A stretch of 64,000 nucleotides of DNA from Orobanche coerulescens (Eukaryota; Streptophyta; Magnoliopsida; Lamiales; Orobanchaceae): positions 115,739,501-115,803,500 of the forward strand of contig CM065811.1 in assembly GCA_033398695.1 (NCBI GenBank), written 5' to 3'. The notes under the pieces were generated by a model. It had not been told where the DNA came from. It was given only the letters and a program-made list of their open reading frames with translations, and did no database searches. This document shows, in pieces, positions 21,831 through 33,800 of this stretch. The number at the start of each line of letters is the position of its first letter. Positions within the stretch are counted from its first letter, which is position 1. Position numbers and translations under genes: made by a program.

Positions 21831-23928
21831 TTATCCGGAGATGATATGCTGGAATGGACGAGTAACAAACAAAATGCGAGAGCACGTCCGTGGGGAAGTA
21901 AATTACACAAGATTTGCCGGGGTTGTTAGTCCCGGGCTTGATTGCTCTCGCGAGATATTATTAATATGAATACTTGGGAGTACAAATATTAATGTTAGAG
22001 TACAATTACAACGAGTGTAAAGACCCTAGTTATCTTAGCTCTTGAGTGTTGAAGATTGCCGGAAGAACCAGAGTTGATGTTCTGTGAGTTCTTGTAACAA
22101 CGATGGAGTGCTAAGTTCTTTTACTGAATGTCTGAGCTTTTGAACTCTTAAAATCTGAACCGTAGGGAGTTCTCGTTTCTGCCGACCGTCTTTTGGTTAA
22201 GAGGTTCTGAGAGAGAAATCCTAGATGGAGTCAAGAGAAAAGCCGAGAGAAAACAGACCTTTTTCCAAGTGCAGGAAGCCTTCTATTTATAGGAGGAGCT
22301 GGGATGTCTTAATCTTGACGGGCGATCGCTTTTCCTGTATTATAATAAGGGGGCGATCGTCTTTAACACATGAGCTGATTGCCTTAAGTCCGCGGTTGCT
22401 GCTGGCAGCTAGCTGTGCGAACCAATGAGAGGACAACACGCGTCTCTTGTCGCTGTCTCAGGAGGTCCCACCTTGGACCTTTCGGCGGGTCTGTCGGTAG
22501 GTGAGAAGATGGTGACAGGCTGGGGCCAAAGGGCCTTATCCTACGGCGCCTTTTCCGGATCTGCACGTGGGCCTCTATCCCGAGATTCGGTCTTCGCTGA
22601 CTTTGACGGATGTTGGCTTTACGTGGCATGAGGCGGTCATCCATGGTCGGGCGCTTTGGGACGATCGCTAGTTGCCGGGAGACGATCGCCTTGGTCTATT
22701 TGACTCTGGTTCGGTCGCCCGGTCCTTGTACCAATCGCCTGTTGAAGTGTATAAATCGCGACACAACAATTATCCCCCAGCTTGCTCCGATGTTGAAGAT
22801 ATAGGGTGAGGTGGTTCCACTGGTGATCATTTTATAATAATGACGGGCGACCCAATCGTTTGGCGAGCTACCTTCGGTCTTGTTCTTGTGATTTTCAATT
22901 TTGCAGATTCCTCGTGGAAGGCCGATTGTTTCGACCTAGAGGAACCGTGCACGGTCGCGGAGTTCGATGGACCGACCTCCGTGACCATGTCTTGTGCGCG
23001 AGCGACATTCCACCTGTAGGTTTGCCTCGTGACTCATTTTACTGTGAGGGTCCTCCGTTAGGCTGTGCCCGCCTCATATTTAAACGAAGGGCGTCTGGAG
23101 GAGTCCTTGCACGGGGCGTCGTCAGATTAATCGACTCCACGACCGCAGCTTGTTAGCACTTTTCTACCTTGGACCGTCATGTTAGATGGCGATCCTCGAC
23201 GGTATACATTGTGACGGGGGGAGGGACGCGTCGCATTGTCCGGATCCACCATGTTAGGTGATGGACCTTTGAGGGCGAGCGAACGTGTTCACAGATCTGG
23301 TTTGGAGGGCCCTTTGGCTACGTCCGCCTCGTATTTAAACAAAGAGCGAGCGATCGCTGCTCAAAAGGACCTTGCACGGGCACAGAGAACGGTTCCATCG
23401 TCCTCCACAACCATGTCGACACTCTTCTACCTCGGATCATCACGTCAGATGGCGATCCTCGATGGTATATGTTGTGTAAGGGGAGGCAATCGCTTGCCTA
23501 GGTTCTTCATGTTGATGACGAACTTTAGAGGGCGAGCGAGTCATCCTCTGATTCGTTTTGGAGGGTCCTTAAACGAAGGGCGAGCGATCGCTGCCCAAAG
23601 GAACCTTGCATGGACGGATCGTCGGTTTCATCGACCTTCGCGATCATGGCGGCACTTTTCTACCTCAGACCATCATGTTGGTTGGCGATCCTCGACGGTA
23701 TACGTTGTGCTAAGGGAGGCGATCGCTGCCTAGGTCCATCATGTTAAATGACGAACTTTAGAGGGCGAGCGAGTCATCCTCTTTTTCGAAGCATTGCTCA
23801 GGCAGTAGCCTTTGATTTGACGTGGTGGTAATCGGGGAAAGACTTCCGAAGTTCTCACCTCTCGATTGAAGCATATAGATCCGGCCTCCGAGGTTGATCG
23901 AGGGGTCGACTCGTATGAGCTTTTCGGC
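21831..23928 (-). repeat. LTR-like region of the gypsy element that hosts the LINE
   Basis: A minus-strand TATA box (TATAAATAG, 22283-22291) is followed by a leader-like stretch rich in TCTCTC and CTTGAC, as after the TATA boxes of the other LTRs. Tandem repeats with GCGATCGC fill the upstream side (22930-23790). I see no protease, RT or integrase motif between here and the gag tail at 24026. This could be the 3' LTR of a gag-only element. Exact LTR borders are not determined. Confidence 0.4.
22930..23790. repeat. tandem array of about 230-265 bp units with GCGATCGC
   Basis: The phrase GGCGATCCTCGACGGTATA recurs near 23188, 23451 (with one change) and 23683. Between these come GGGCGAGCGA, GCGATCGCTGCC, CCATCATGTT and TTTCTACCTC in the same order. 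A more diverged copy lies before 23188. The 8-bp palindrome GCGATCGC appears repeatedly. No gene is seen. Confidence 0.75.
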
Positions 23929-23978
23929 CTATCGCGTTCGACTATGGCGACCGTATCGAGAGATCGATGGGGCTCCGG

Positions 23979-24026
23979 CTAAGCCAATAAACTGTCCAGC
24001 TTGCCCTCCTCGAACAATCTCCAGAG
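23979..24026 (-). pseudogene. continuation of the gypsy gag beyond the LINE
   Basis: On the minus strand the sequence directly after the LINE poly-A tail reads LWRLFEEGKLDSLLA and then a stop. This is the expected continuation of gag after the zinc knuckle and DLLRQL at 56391. The family normally has a DLKxQIExLIxxGKL pattern here. It shows that the 32 kb between 24027 and 56390 is inserted DNA. Confidence 0.8.
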
Positions 24027-24398
24027 TTTTTTTTTTTTTTAAAACGTCCAAAGTGGACGAGGGTTGAGGCGGGACCCACCAACCTGTAGATAATAAAATC
24101 AAGAAATACAAAGTATCTGCCCCGAATTATGACCAAAAATGGGTCATAATTCGGGTCCAAACATCGTAGAAATCTACGGCCCGCTAAAGAAATACAAAGT
24201 GCACCACAAATCGTGGGCTAATGTGCGGACCCGTAGGCCAAATAACTCAACTCCAAATTATGACCAAAAATAGGCCATAATCCGGGACCTAAAATCTAAA
24301 GTGCCTACGGCCCGCTAGATCAGTACAAGGTGCACCACTAAAACCGTGGGCTAATGTGCGGACCCATAGGCAACCAGTCAATCGATTAAAATTAAATC
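24027..24398 (-). other. LINE 3' UTR with duplicated stem-loop unit and poly-A tail
   Basis: After the ORF2 stop the 3' UTR holds two tandem copies of a unit of about 128 bp (24123-24238 and 24252-24371). The first copy starts with a near-perfect hairpin, GAATTATGACC and GGTCATAATTC separated by seven bases. The second has the same hairpin with a few changes. A homopolymer of 14 A (minus strand) ends the element. Confidence 0.8.
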
Positions 24399-27300
24399 CT
24401 ATCTAAATCTGAAGGACGGATAACCAAGCTGATCCATCCGTATAAGGGAGAGGAGAAACAGAGGAGCAGTATCGTAAGTATAAGTCTGAATGTCGAGGGA
24501 CGATATGCCGAGCTCAGAAAGATAGTCGGCCGGCCTGTTGCCCTCCCGGAAAATATGAGTGACTCTTAACTGAATATCTCTGAGAATGTGTCGGATACGC
24601 ATAAGAGTGTGACGAACCTGCCAAGAGCCCCGATGGCCAGATGATAGCAGGGTCACTACAGCAGCAACATCAAGCTCAATCCAAACATGTCTCGATCTCT
24701 GGGAGGCTAGAATCAATCCAATTGCCAATGCCTAGACCTCTGCATCAAAACTCGAAGAGGCCTGAAAAGTGGAATGGAAAGCAAGAAGGAGCTCTCCGTC
24801 ATGATCTCTAATCAGACCTCCCCCACCCGCAATCTGTGTGTCTCTATCGAATGAACCATCCGTGTTCAGCTTGATCCAAGGGGTCTCGGGTCGAAGCCAA
24901 ACCACCGGGACGGGGCGACGAGTCTGAGCGGGGGAAGATGTAGCTCGCTGGAAGCGATCAGGAGGCGAGCAACCCGCCCAGAACTCAGAGCAAATAAGCC
25001 CCGCAGCAGCCAATAAAGCAACATGGCGCTCCACCTGCACAATAACATGAGAGGAAACAAAAGTAACTGCCCTATGCTTTGCACTATTCCTTTCTGTCCA
25101 GATGAACCATAGGATCAGACAAGGAATAATGAAAGTCGCGTGCCTAAAGTGTGTGCCGTGAGCGAAAAAACTCAGGAGCTCAAAAATATTCTGAGAATGG
25201 GGTAGGGATAAATGTGTCCATGCGCCAAAATACTCCCACACATCACGGGCCACATCACTCTCCAAGAAAAGGCGGGCAATGGTCTCGGTATGGTAGGTCT
25301 GGGTACGGGTATGCGAGCAGCACAAACACCTAGAAGCCAATGAAACGCCCCTCCTCTATAGGATGTCATCAGTCGGGATCCGTCGCATGAGAAGTCGCCA
25401 AATAAACACCGAAATGGTCGGTGTGAGTAAGGTTGTCCATATGGCCCCGTAAATAAGATTAGCCTGACCCCTCACCCTGATGTGAGACCAAGCCGACGAT
25501 AATGAGAACGCACCCGAAGAGGTAAGAGTCCAGCACATACTATCTGAATCCTCCTCGGCGATGGGAATCGCGGAGATCTCCTGGATGAACTGAGGGGTAA
25601 ATCCTAGCTCCTCTCCAACAATAGTCTCCAACCTACCCATGTCCCAAGACCCATCAACCCATAACTCATTAATCCTAAGATGGGGTCTACCAGAAACCTG
25701 ACAATAAGAAGATATCGGCCTATCCCCAATCCAAGTATCGTCCCAAAAGCTGACCTCCCCGCAGCCACGACCAAGAGTCCAGCGAATGAACTCCTGGGCC
25801 TCAATACCCACGCGGAGGAGACGGCGCCAAGGGTGGCTGGCACGAGCTTTAAGAGCAGTACGCATAGGCGTATAAAGGCCAGCAGAGCAGTTTCTGCGGA
25901 GCATATATTGCGCCCACAGAGACGTGCCCGCGCGAAGGCGTCACCAGAGCTTATAACTAAAAGCTCTCGCCATATCCGAAAGATCCGAATCCCGAGGCCT
26001 CCCTTAGAGACCGGATGACAAATCTGTCGCCAACTGACCCAATGTGTCTTCCTCTTTGGACCAACAGCACCCCAGAAGTATCTCGCAATGATCTGCTCGA
26101 GTTCCTGGATAATGTACTGTGGGGGATCCAAAACCTGAAGCAGGTGAAGAGGAATCGTGCAGAGAGTGCTCTTAATAAGAGCCAAACGGCCCCCAAAAGC
26201 AAGATGGCGATGGGACCAACCAGAGATCCTATCCAACATCCGTTGCTTCACCCCAGCAAAGAGCTCTCGTCTCTTAAAGCCTTTGTAAAGGGGCACACCT
26301 ACATAGGTGATGGGGAGATCGCCCTGGCGAAAACCAGTAAGATCGTAAACTCTCTGATGCCAACGAGGCGCATGATTGGGAGCGAAAATAAAAGTGCTCT
26401 TCTGGATACTAACCATCTGGCCCGAAGCCATAGAGTAGTGATCCAGGAGACGCATAAGATCAACAAGACCATCATCCACAACCCGTGTGAATATAATGAT
26501 GTCATCGGCATAGGATAAGTGCGAGACGGGGAAAGGCCGTCCAGCCGTCCTATACCTCATCAAAGGATGATCTCGAATGAATCGATCCAAGCAGCGCGAT
26601 AAATAATCAGCAGCAAGCACGAGGAGCGACGGAGAAATAGGGTCGCCCTGACGCAAACCCCGGCTAGAGGCAAAATAGCCGGCCGGACTACCGTTCACAA
26701 AATGGAGAACGTACAACTCTCGACGCAATGACGGATGAACAAAATCCATCTAGCCGGGAAACTCATCCTCACCAGGACCTCACGTAAAAAATGTCAGTGA
26801 ACCCTATCATACGCCTTAGCCATATCAAGCTTTAGCGCAAGGTTCGGGACACCATGAATGTCCGCGACGTGGAGGTCGTGAATAAGTTCTTGGGCCAAAA
26901 GGATATTATCAGTAATAACCCGCCCGTGAACAAATCCACTCTGGTTCGGAGAGATAATAAGAGGGAGGAGAGGAGCAAGCCGAGCGTTAAGGATTTTCGT
27001 GATAATCTTATTGGTCACATTACACAGACTAATAGGCCGGTAATCTGACCAACCGCTCGGAACAGGCTTCTTCGGGATCAAGACGACCGTAGTCGCCGTG
27101 AAAGCCGGAGGCATAGGATGACCCTCAATAAACTCGAGCACAACCCCCTCCACGTCGGAAGATACAATCTCCCAACAATGCTGAAAAAACAAAGACGAGA
27201 ACCCGTCAGGCCCAGAAGCGCTGTGAGGATCGATATCAAAAACTGCAGCACGAATCTCAAGGGGAGAGGGTGGGATACACAAACTATTAGAATCAAAAGA

Positions 27301-28375
27301 AGAGGGGATAGAGGGAAAACAAGTGTCATCCGGGGGGACGAGAACATCACCATCGGATGTAAGCAGCGTCCTAAAGAAATTCACAGTGGATGATCTGATG
27401 TCCGACTCTACAGCGATCGTCGTACCACCATCCTCAATGCCGTGAATATGCGACTGACAACGTTTCTGCTTCGCAAAACCCTGAAAAAACCGGGTGTTGC
27501 GCTCGCCCTCAGTAACCCAACGAACCGCGGCCTTCTGTTTCCAGAAATCTTCCTCCATAGAGAAGATGGTACTCAGCACGAAAACAGTGCAAAGCGGTTC
27601 TATTCTCCGGAGTAGGATCCGAATCATATCTCCGCTCGGCCTCGTCAGCAGCCCTCAAGGCCTCATCCAACTTCGTATGAAGATTACCAAAAACAGACCA
27701 GTTCCACTGTTTCAGTCTACGCTTAACCCTAAGGAGTTTGGCCTGTAGGTTACACATGCCAGATAATCCAGTCGGAGTCAGCCAGACCTCCCTAACAGTG
27801 TCCAGGAATGTGTGATGCCGGACCCACATACTCTGGAAACGGAATGACGACTTGTGACGAGTCACGGAGAAGCGACACTGGATAAGAAGAGGCGCATGGT
27901 CAGACCGAAGTCGAGGCAGGTGAGTGATGGTAGAGACTGCAAACACGTTCGACCATGCTTCATTAATTAAAGCACGATCTAGAATTTCCCTCAAACCATT
28001 GCGCTCCCAAGTGAAAATATCGCCCTCGCAGCCCGCATCAATCAACTCACAGTCAGCAATAGCCTGTGCGAAGTCCAGAATCTCTGGAGAACGGTCAGTG
28101 GTACTACCCTCGCGCTCATGTGAATGCAAGAAGATGTTGAAGTCACTACTGACTAGACACGGCAACCCCTCTACTTCCAAAGCAATCTCACGGAGGGTGT
28201 CCCAAAGTGCGTAACGACCAGCACGGTTAGTGCTGGCATAGACATAAGTGACGTAAATCATCTGAGGAAGAAGGGAAGAAGAAATAGAAAGATGAAGGAC
28301 TTGATCGGTATCCAACAAAACTTGATGCTGAAAGTGGGGGGAAGAAAAAAACCAAATTTTATTAGACCGATTATA
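24399..28375 (-). pseudogene. LINE ORF2, copy 1: endonuclease C-part, RT, zinc domain, RNase H
   Basis: Read right to left on the minus strand: an APE-type endonuclease (DAGCEGDIFTWERNG; RSDHAPLLI), RT (ALKLDMAKAYDRVH; active site YADDIIIF), a zf-RVT-like Cys/His region (RCLCCSHTRTQTYHTE) and RNase H (KLNTDGSFD, FDAEV, IELDVAAV, EGNRPADYL). Frameshifts fall near 27580, 26780, 25610 and 25345, and a TAG follows FDAEV at about 24733. The N-terminal endonuclease is missing because the CACTA begins at 28376. The protein would nick target DNA and copy LINE RNA in place. Confidence 0.88.
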
Positions 28376-28625
28376 GTGACACCTTGTAATAGTGTAAGTA
28401 ATTAATTTTACTGACACCTTGTAATAGTGTCAGTAATGCTAAAGCCAGAAAATACTGACACTAAAATAGCGTCAGTATTTTTTTTACTAACACTAAAATA
28501 GTGTTAGTAATTAATTTTTTACTGACACTAAACTTTAGTGTCAGTATGTTCTGGCTTTAGCATTACTAACACTATTATAAAGTGTCAGTAAAAAAAATTA
28601 CTGACACTATTTTAGTGTCAGTTTA
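28376..28625. repeat. CACTA left subterminal repeats
   Basis: Alternating direct and inverted copies of TACTGACACTA, AATAGTGTCAGTA and close variants form several short hairpins. Similar TGACACTT/AAGTGTCAG motifs occur at the right end (41059-41205). In CACTA elements such motifs bind the element's own proteins. The first copy here is cut at TGACACC. Confidence 0.85.
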
Positions 28626-29944
28626 TGCTCAGATTTGTGAAAAAAAAATATTTTTATCTCAATTCTATTTTTATGAATACTACATTTTTTGTTTAATTAC
28701 ATGAAAAAAAATACCATAAATTGAAATTTTCAAACAGATAATTCAATTATAAAACATCCCAAATGCAATGCACTTAAAAAGAGCAATACAAAACCAAGCA
28801 ATACAAAACCAAGCATCCCAAATGTGCTGCCAAACCTCACAAAAAAAAAAATCCTCCAGCTCTAACAATCTCCATCAGCATTGATAAGCAAAATACAATG
28901 CAAAATACATTGATAACCATCAGCAACAATCTCCATCAACACAAAAAATATACTCCATCTCTAACAATGTCCATCAACTTAAGCATACAATGCAAAATAC
29001 AATGATAACCATCAACAACAACAATCTGTCCCACCACACCTACATGCTCAACAACTTCAAATTTTTCCCACATGTACAAGTGTAAAGAATCAATTAGTTG
29101 ACATGACCGAACTTTATGATATCATCAAATATTTTACATTACGACCCCAACATTTTCTATATATTACAGATAACCCCAACTTTTTTCATATGGCTATTTG
29201 TACTCTATGGAAAAGTTGAAGGATGTACCTGTAAATGTAAGACGAAAAACTTTTGTTATTTGTAATTTATAGAAAAGTTGGGGATGTAATTGTGAAAATA
29301 TTTGATTGCGTCAGTAATCTTTTTATGTAAAGCAAGTTTTTTTGCGTAATGAGGGAAGACCTCAAGCCTTAGGGGTAATTTTTGTAATTTCCCAGAACTC
29401 CTACTCTAAGATGCCCATTCTCCTTATTTCTTTCATGGTATGTTTTTACCACTTCCAAATAGTAAAGTAAGACTTATTTACTGCAATCTATATGCATGAT
29501 ATCCAACAGGACACTGTATCATTAGACTCGCACATCAAGGAAGCGAAAACGGCTCATATGTACGCCTAAAAAAAAACAATTGGAAATGGCTGCATTTGTT
29601 CTTCTAATTATGGGTTTTGAGGTCTCAGCGCACGACTGTCTACATGCTCTTCTTTCCTGGAGCTTGCGGATAAAGGACTTTGAGATGGCGATTTACTTTG
29701 TTGTCGGAGATAACACACTGGGAGTGGGAATGGGAATGGGAATGGGAAAGGGAACCATGACCGGGAAACGAGACGGTTTGGCAATTGTACAAACCATGCT
29801 GTAATTATATTGTTGGGATGTAAATCATTACACTCTTTTTAAACATACATATAGTCACTCATAATATTAAAGAATCAAATTTTTCCCACCTGTACAACTT
29901 CTAATGTTTCATAGATATTCAGAAGAATTTTGTATATAAATGAC
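28626..29944. other. CACTA 3' non-coding region
   Basis: AT-rich with loose repeats of AACAATCTCCATCA and AATACAATGC around 28850-29020 and a GGGAATGGGAATGG run near 29735. No exon is convincing. It lies between the end of the protease gene and the subterminal repeats. Confidence 0.6.
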
Positions 29945-32900
29945 TCATATTAAAATTACCTCACGATTGTAAGCTGTAATTAACTTGGCAACATATGTAG
30001 CCCATCGATCACGTAGTTCCGAAAGATCTTTCATGCTGTAGTTATTGATTCCTTTGAACTGACATTTCAAATTCACAAAAATAAGAGTGTCAACAGAATA
30101 TTGAAGCATTTGTAAACTTAATAAGATTGAGCAAACAGACCAGATTTTCTCAATTATGCAGACCAGATTTTCGCAATATATGCAGACCAGATTTTCGCAA
30201 TTATGCGGACCAGATTTTCGCATTTGTAAACTTAATAAGATTGAGCAAACAGACCAGATTTTCGCAATATATGCAGACCAGATTTTCGCAATTATGCGGA
30301 CCAGATTTTCACATTTGTAAACTTAATAAGATTTTCTTGTGAGCAAACAGACCAGATTTTCTTGAGCAAACAGACCAGATTTTCGCAATTATGCAGACCA
30401 GATTTTCGCAATTATGCGGACCAGATTTTCGCATTTGTAAACTTAATAAGATTGAGCAAACAGACCAGATTTTCTTGAGCGAACAGACCAGATTTTCGCA
30501 CTTATGCAGACCCGATTTTCGCAATTATGCAGGCCAGATTTTCGCAATTACGCAGACCAGATTTTCGCATTTGTAAACTTAATAAAAACTAAAAAATGAA
30601 GCAGACCAGATTTTCGCATTTGTAAACTTAATAATAACTAAATAATGAAGCAGACCAGATTTTCGCTTGTCCAGGCGCCCGCCTAACACTAATGGGCGGC
30701 GCCTAATTGGCAACTTGCCCACCTTGCTTCATTTCAGGCGAGCGAAGCCTCCAGGCGGGCTGGCTGGACCGCCAAGACTGCTTAGAAATTTAACAACACT
30801 AAAAATTTTGATACTTACATCATTTTTTAGAATGTTCACATCCTTAACGATATCTTCGATATATTTCATCACGTAGTAGCCACATTCAAAAAAGCTAGGT
30901 TGCTTTGGATACTATAAAAGAAGACCAGTTAAGTAATGCTTTTGTTTAAAATTTGTACTCAACATATTTCGATTTCGCCATTTTTACCTTCACAGAGACC
31001 CACTGCACATTAATCTTTCTATCACACTTCAAAGATTGATATATTCTAATGCCCCTGCAAAGAAGAATTTAAACCATTGGTAAAGAAATGCAAAAATGAA
31101 AGTATAAGAACATGAAAGCATAAACTAAGTAAAACACTTAACTGGTTCACTATTTGTTTGATGGTTTCATCGGGACTATGTCTCATGGGGTCAAGATAAT
31201 AGACTGTACGGCTCACTAAGTCAATTGCAAACAACACCCAATGGCCACTAAAAAATGAAATCACAGTTTGTGATGAAAATTCATATTAAAAATAACTTAT
31301 TATTATCTAATAAAATATATGAACAGTAAAAAGTAAAAATTATACCCAGGATTATAAGGAAATACGACGACTTGTCCTAACTCAGTCAAACCCAAAAGTT
31401 TTGAAATGTATTGGGATTTGTCGTTGACTCCGAACTTTGTTGGATGTAGCATTTCAAAAAGCCCAAACTGAAATGGGTTGACAATTCCGCTACTGTCCAT
31501 CTCCTCGCACAAATACCTACAAGAAAAAAACACCGTATGAAGTACATTTAGATCAAACAAAATCATAGCATCACATAATACACTTGTACCGTACTTGATC
31601 CATATGTCAATAACGCAATTTGAAACATTCTGAAAGTTGATGATTTCATCACAAATCACTTTATCCAGGGCTGTTTCCCAAATTTCACCAAACGTTGTTG
31701 TGTCATGCCCAATAAGGATCGATCGCGGTAGTGAATTCTCAACAAACATGGTGAACATGTTTATATATTCACTCTTGCGACTCTCTTTTGATTGTGCAGC
31801 TCCTCGAATATTCTTACTTCGGTCAAGCTTCCGATCCAATGGTTTGATGACAAGTGGTTCATTCTTTTGTACTCTCTTGTCGTAGATAAATTGCACATCA
31901 TTTACAGGAGAGTTCGGAGAAATTGGTTTAGATAATGGCTTAAAGGATTCTGCTAATAACATAGGATTCTTCTTCGGGGTAGGTTTTGAAGTAACTTCAA
32001 AATCTAGCTTATGTGGAGTTATTTCACAAGTCTTATTTATTTTACTCTTCACAGACTTCGGAGTAGTTTTTTGCAAAGGAAAAATAGCCTATGAAATAAA
32101 TATATATATATATATATATATATACCATTATTAGTACATGTATACCAAGATAGGATATAATAAAGATATGTAATATTTCATTTACTAACCTTTCTTTTTC
32201 CAAGAATTTCTGGGGACTGTTTGTCAGTTAGATTACCAGAGAAAGATTTTGGTTTTGGAAAGCTAGAACTTCCAATTTCAGTGTTGCTGTATGCATTCAA
32301 TCTCGCATTCATAATTTCCAGTTGATTAGACATGAACTGGAAACTCTCTTGATACATCTTTCTTTCCTTCGCCAACTCTGTAGCATCAGGAATGTGGAAG
32401 TACATGGATGGGGTGATAAATTGCCCCAATCCTTGTATCCTACTTCCACTTGGATGCTTCTGGAGGGCTGCACCTAAAATGTCATTTGACCCCGATGATT
32501 GGAACGTTCCTTCTTCAGCTTGACTCTTCAATTCACTCTACAAAAGGAAATATGCAATATTATAGATTTTTTTAGTCATTATTATTAATAAGAGTACAAT
32601 TTTACTTACTAATAAGAGTACAATTTTTAGTCATTATTACTAATAAGAGTACAATTTTACTTAATAAGAGTGCAATATTATAGATTTTTTTAGTCATTAT
32701 TACTAATAAGAGTACAATTTAACTTACTATCTTGTCAACTACTTTCATTATTTCAGGAGCATACTCTCCTTTATCGTCAGCTCGTGCCATTAACCAAGCA
32801 TCACTACGATCAATTTCTCGCTCAGAAACTCCACTGCTTTTCCGTATTAGATTAATAACAATGAAAATGTATTAAACCTCAAAATAATTTATATTTAGAT

Positions 32901-33682
32901 GGCAGACATGTATTTACATACTTTCTGTACAACATGCCACCATATCTGTCCGCCCAACCGATGATTGTAGACATTCTTAGCTCTTTTTTCTCTTGCTTTC
33001 TTACTTTTATCCTGCAAAAATAGTTATTTCAGAACAAAATAGTTATAATGCCTGCTTAGTAATAAACCAACTAAAGTAATAAACAATATACCTGGAATTC
33101 TTGAGAGAGAACCTTATCAACAAAAAACTTCCAATCTTTTCTTTTAATGCTAGGATATCCAATAGGAGGCAAAGCCAATGACGTAAGATCGTCTTTGTAA
33201 GGCAAAATGAAATCATTAGCCAGCTCACTTCTAAAGTTCCTTAATGCAACCTCCATCCATTTCAACACTTGGTTTTTACTTTTCACACTCAACTTGAACT
33301 TTTTCTATAAAACCATCCAGAATTACACCAGTTCAAACACAATATATGTATTACAGACATGCAAACTAATCTAATATATTATTAAACAACTGAGTTGTAC
33401 CTGAAAATGAAGCCACAAATTATCCTTTATGTTCATTGGAACATGCCTCCAATCATCATGTAAAATCTAAATTGTTTCTCGCACGATAATACCGATATAA
33501 CTCCTGAGATCATTTCTTCCCTTTCCAACTGGAACACCATAAGAATTGTACTCAATCAAATTGTGGTTAGCAAATTCTTCCTTTTGCAACCCTTTTTTTT
33601 GTTGCTTCCTTCTTCTCGGCCTTCCCTCAAGTTTTGGAAATTTGAACTCATTACTTTCAGCCAACTCATTATTTTCAGCCAT
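29945..33682 (-). pseudogene. CACTA second gene: Transposase_24 domain plus Ulp1 (SUMO-type) protease
   Basis: From ATG at 33682 (MAENNELAES) about ten exons can be followed, many with GT/AG borders. Blocks include ALRNFRSELANDFILPYKDD (about 33240), KSKKAREKRAKNVYNH (about 33000), LGQFITPSMYF (about 32420) and, for the protease, GHWVLFAIDLV with YYLDPM (31190-31250), KINVQWVSVK (about 31000), FFECGYYVMKY (about 30890) and a last exon with DRWATYVAKL (about 30000). The His, Asp and Cys of a Ulp1-type active site are all present. A TAG interrupts exon 1 after RETI near 33465, where Gln would fit. Such proteins accompany TNP2 in many plant CACTA elements; the protease substrate is unknown. Confidence 0.8.
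30118..30670. repeat. minisatellite with CAGACCAGATTTTCGCA
   Basis: More than twenty copies of a 17-base core, CAGACCAGATTTTCGCA, are separated by short linkers (ATTATG, TTGAGCAAA, TTTGTAAACTTAATAAGA). Higher-order units of about 100 bp are visible. The array lies in what appears to be an intron between the last two exons of the protease gene. Confidence 0.88.
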
Positions 33683-33800
33683 ATCTCCTGCAATCGAGAG
33701 ATGTTTACAGAAGTTAGTATAGAAATTAACTTCAAAAGTAATACACCAGCAGTAAAAAAAAAAAGAACTCACTATTTACAATAGTGAATTTATTCATCTG

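Noticed and set aside
27924..28214. Plus-strand ORFs over the LINE endonuclease (also 52862-53152)
   Set aside because: They are antisense shadows of ORF2, which carries the recognisable domains; the second copy repeats the first.
29580..29804. Plus-strand ORF starting MEMAAFVLLIMGFEVSAHD
   Set aside because: It is short, has a GMGMGM repeat from a GGGAAT run, and lies in the CACTA 3' non-coding region on the opposite strand to its genes.
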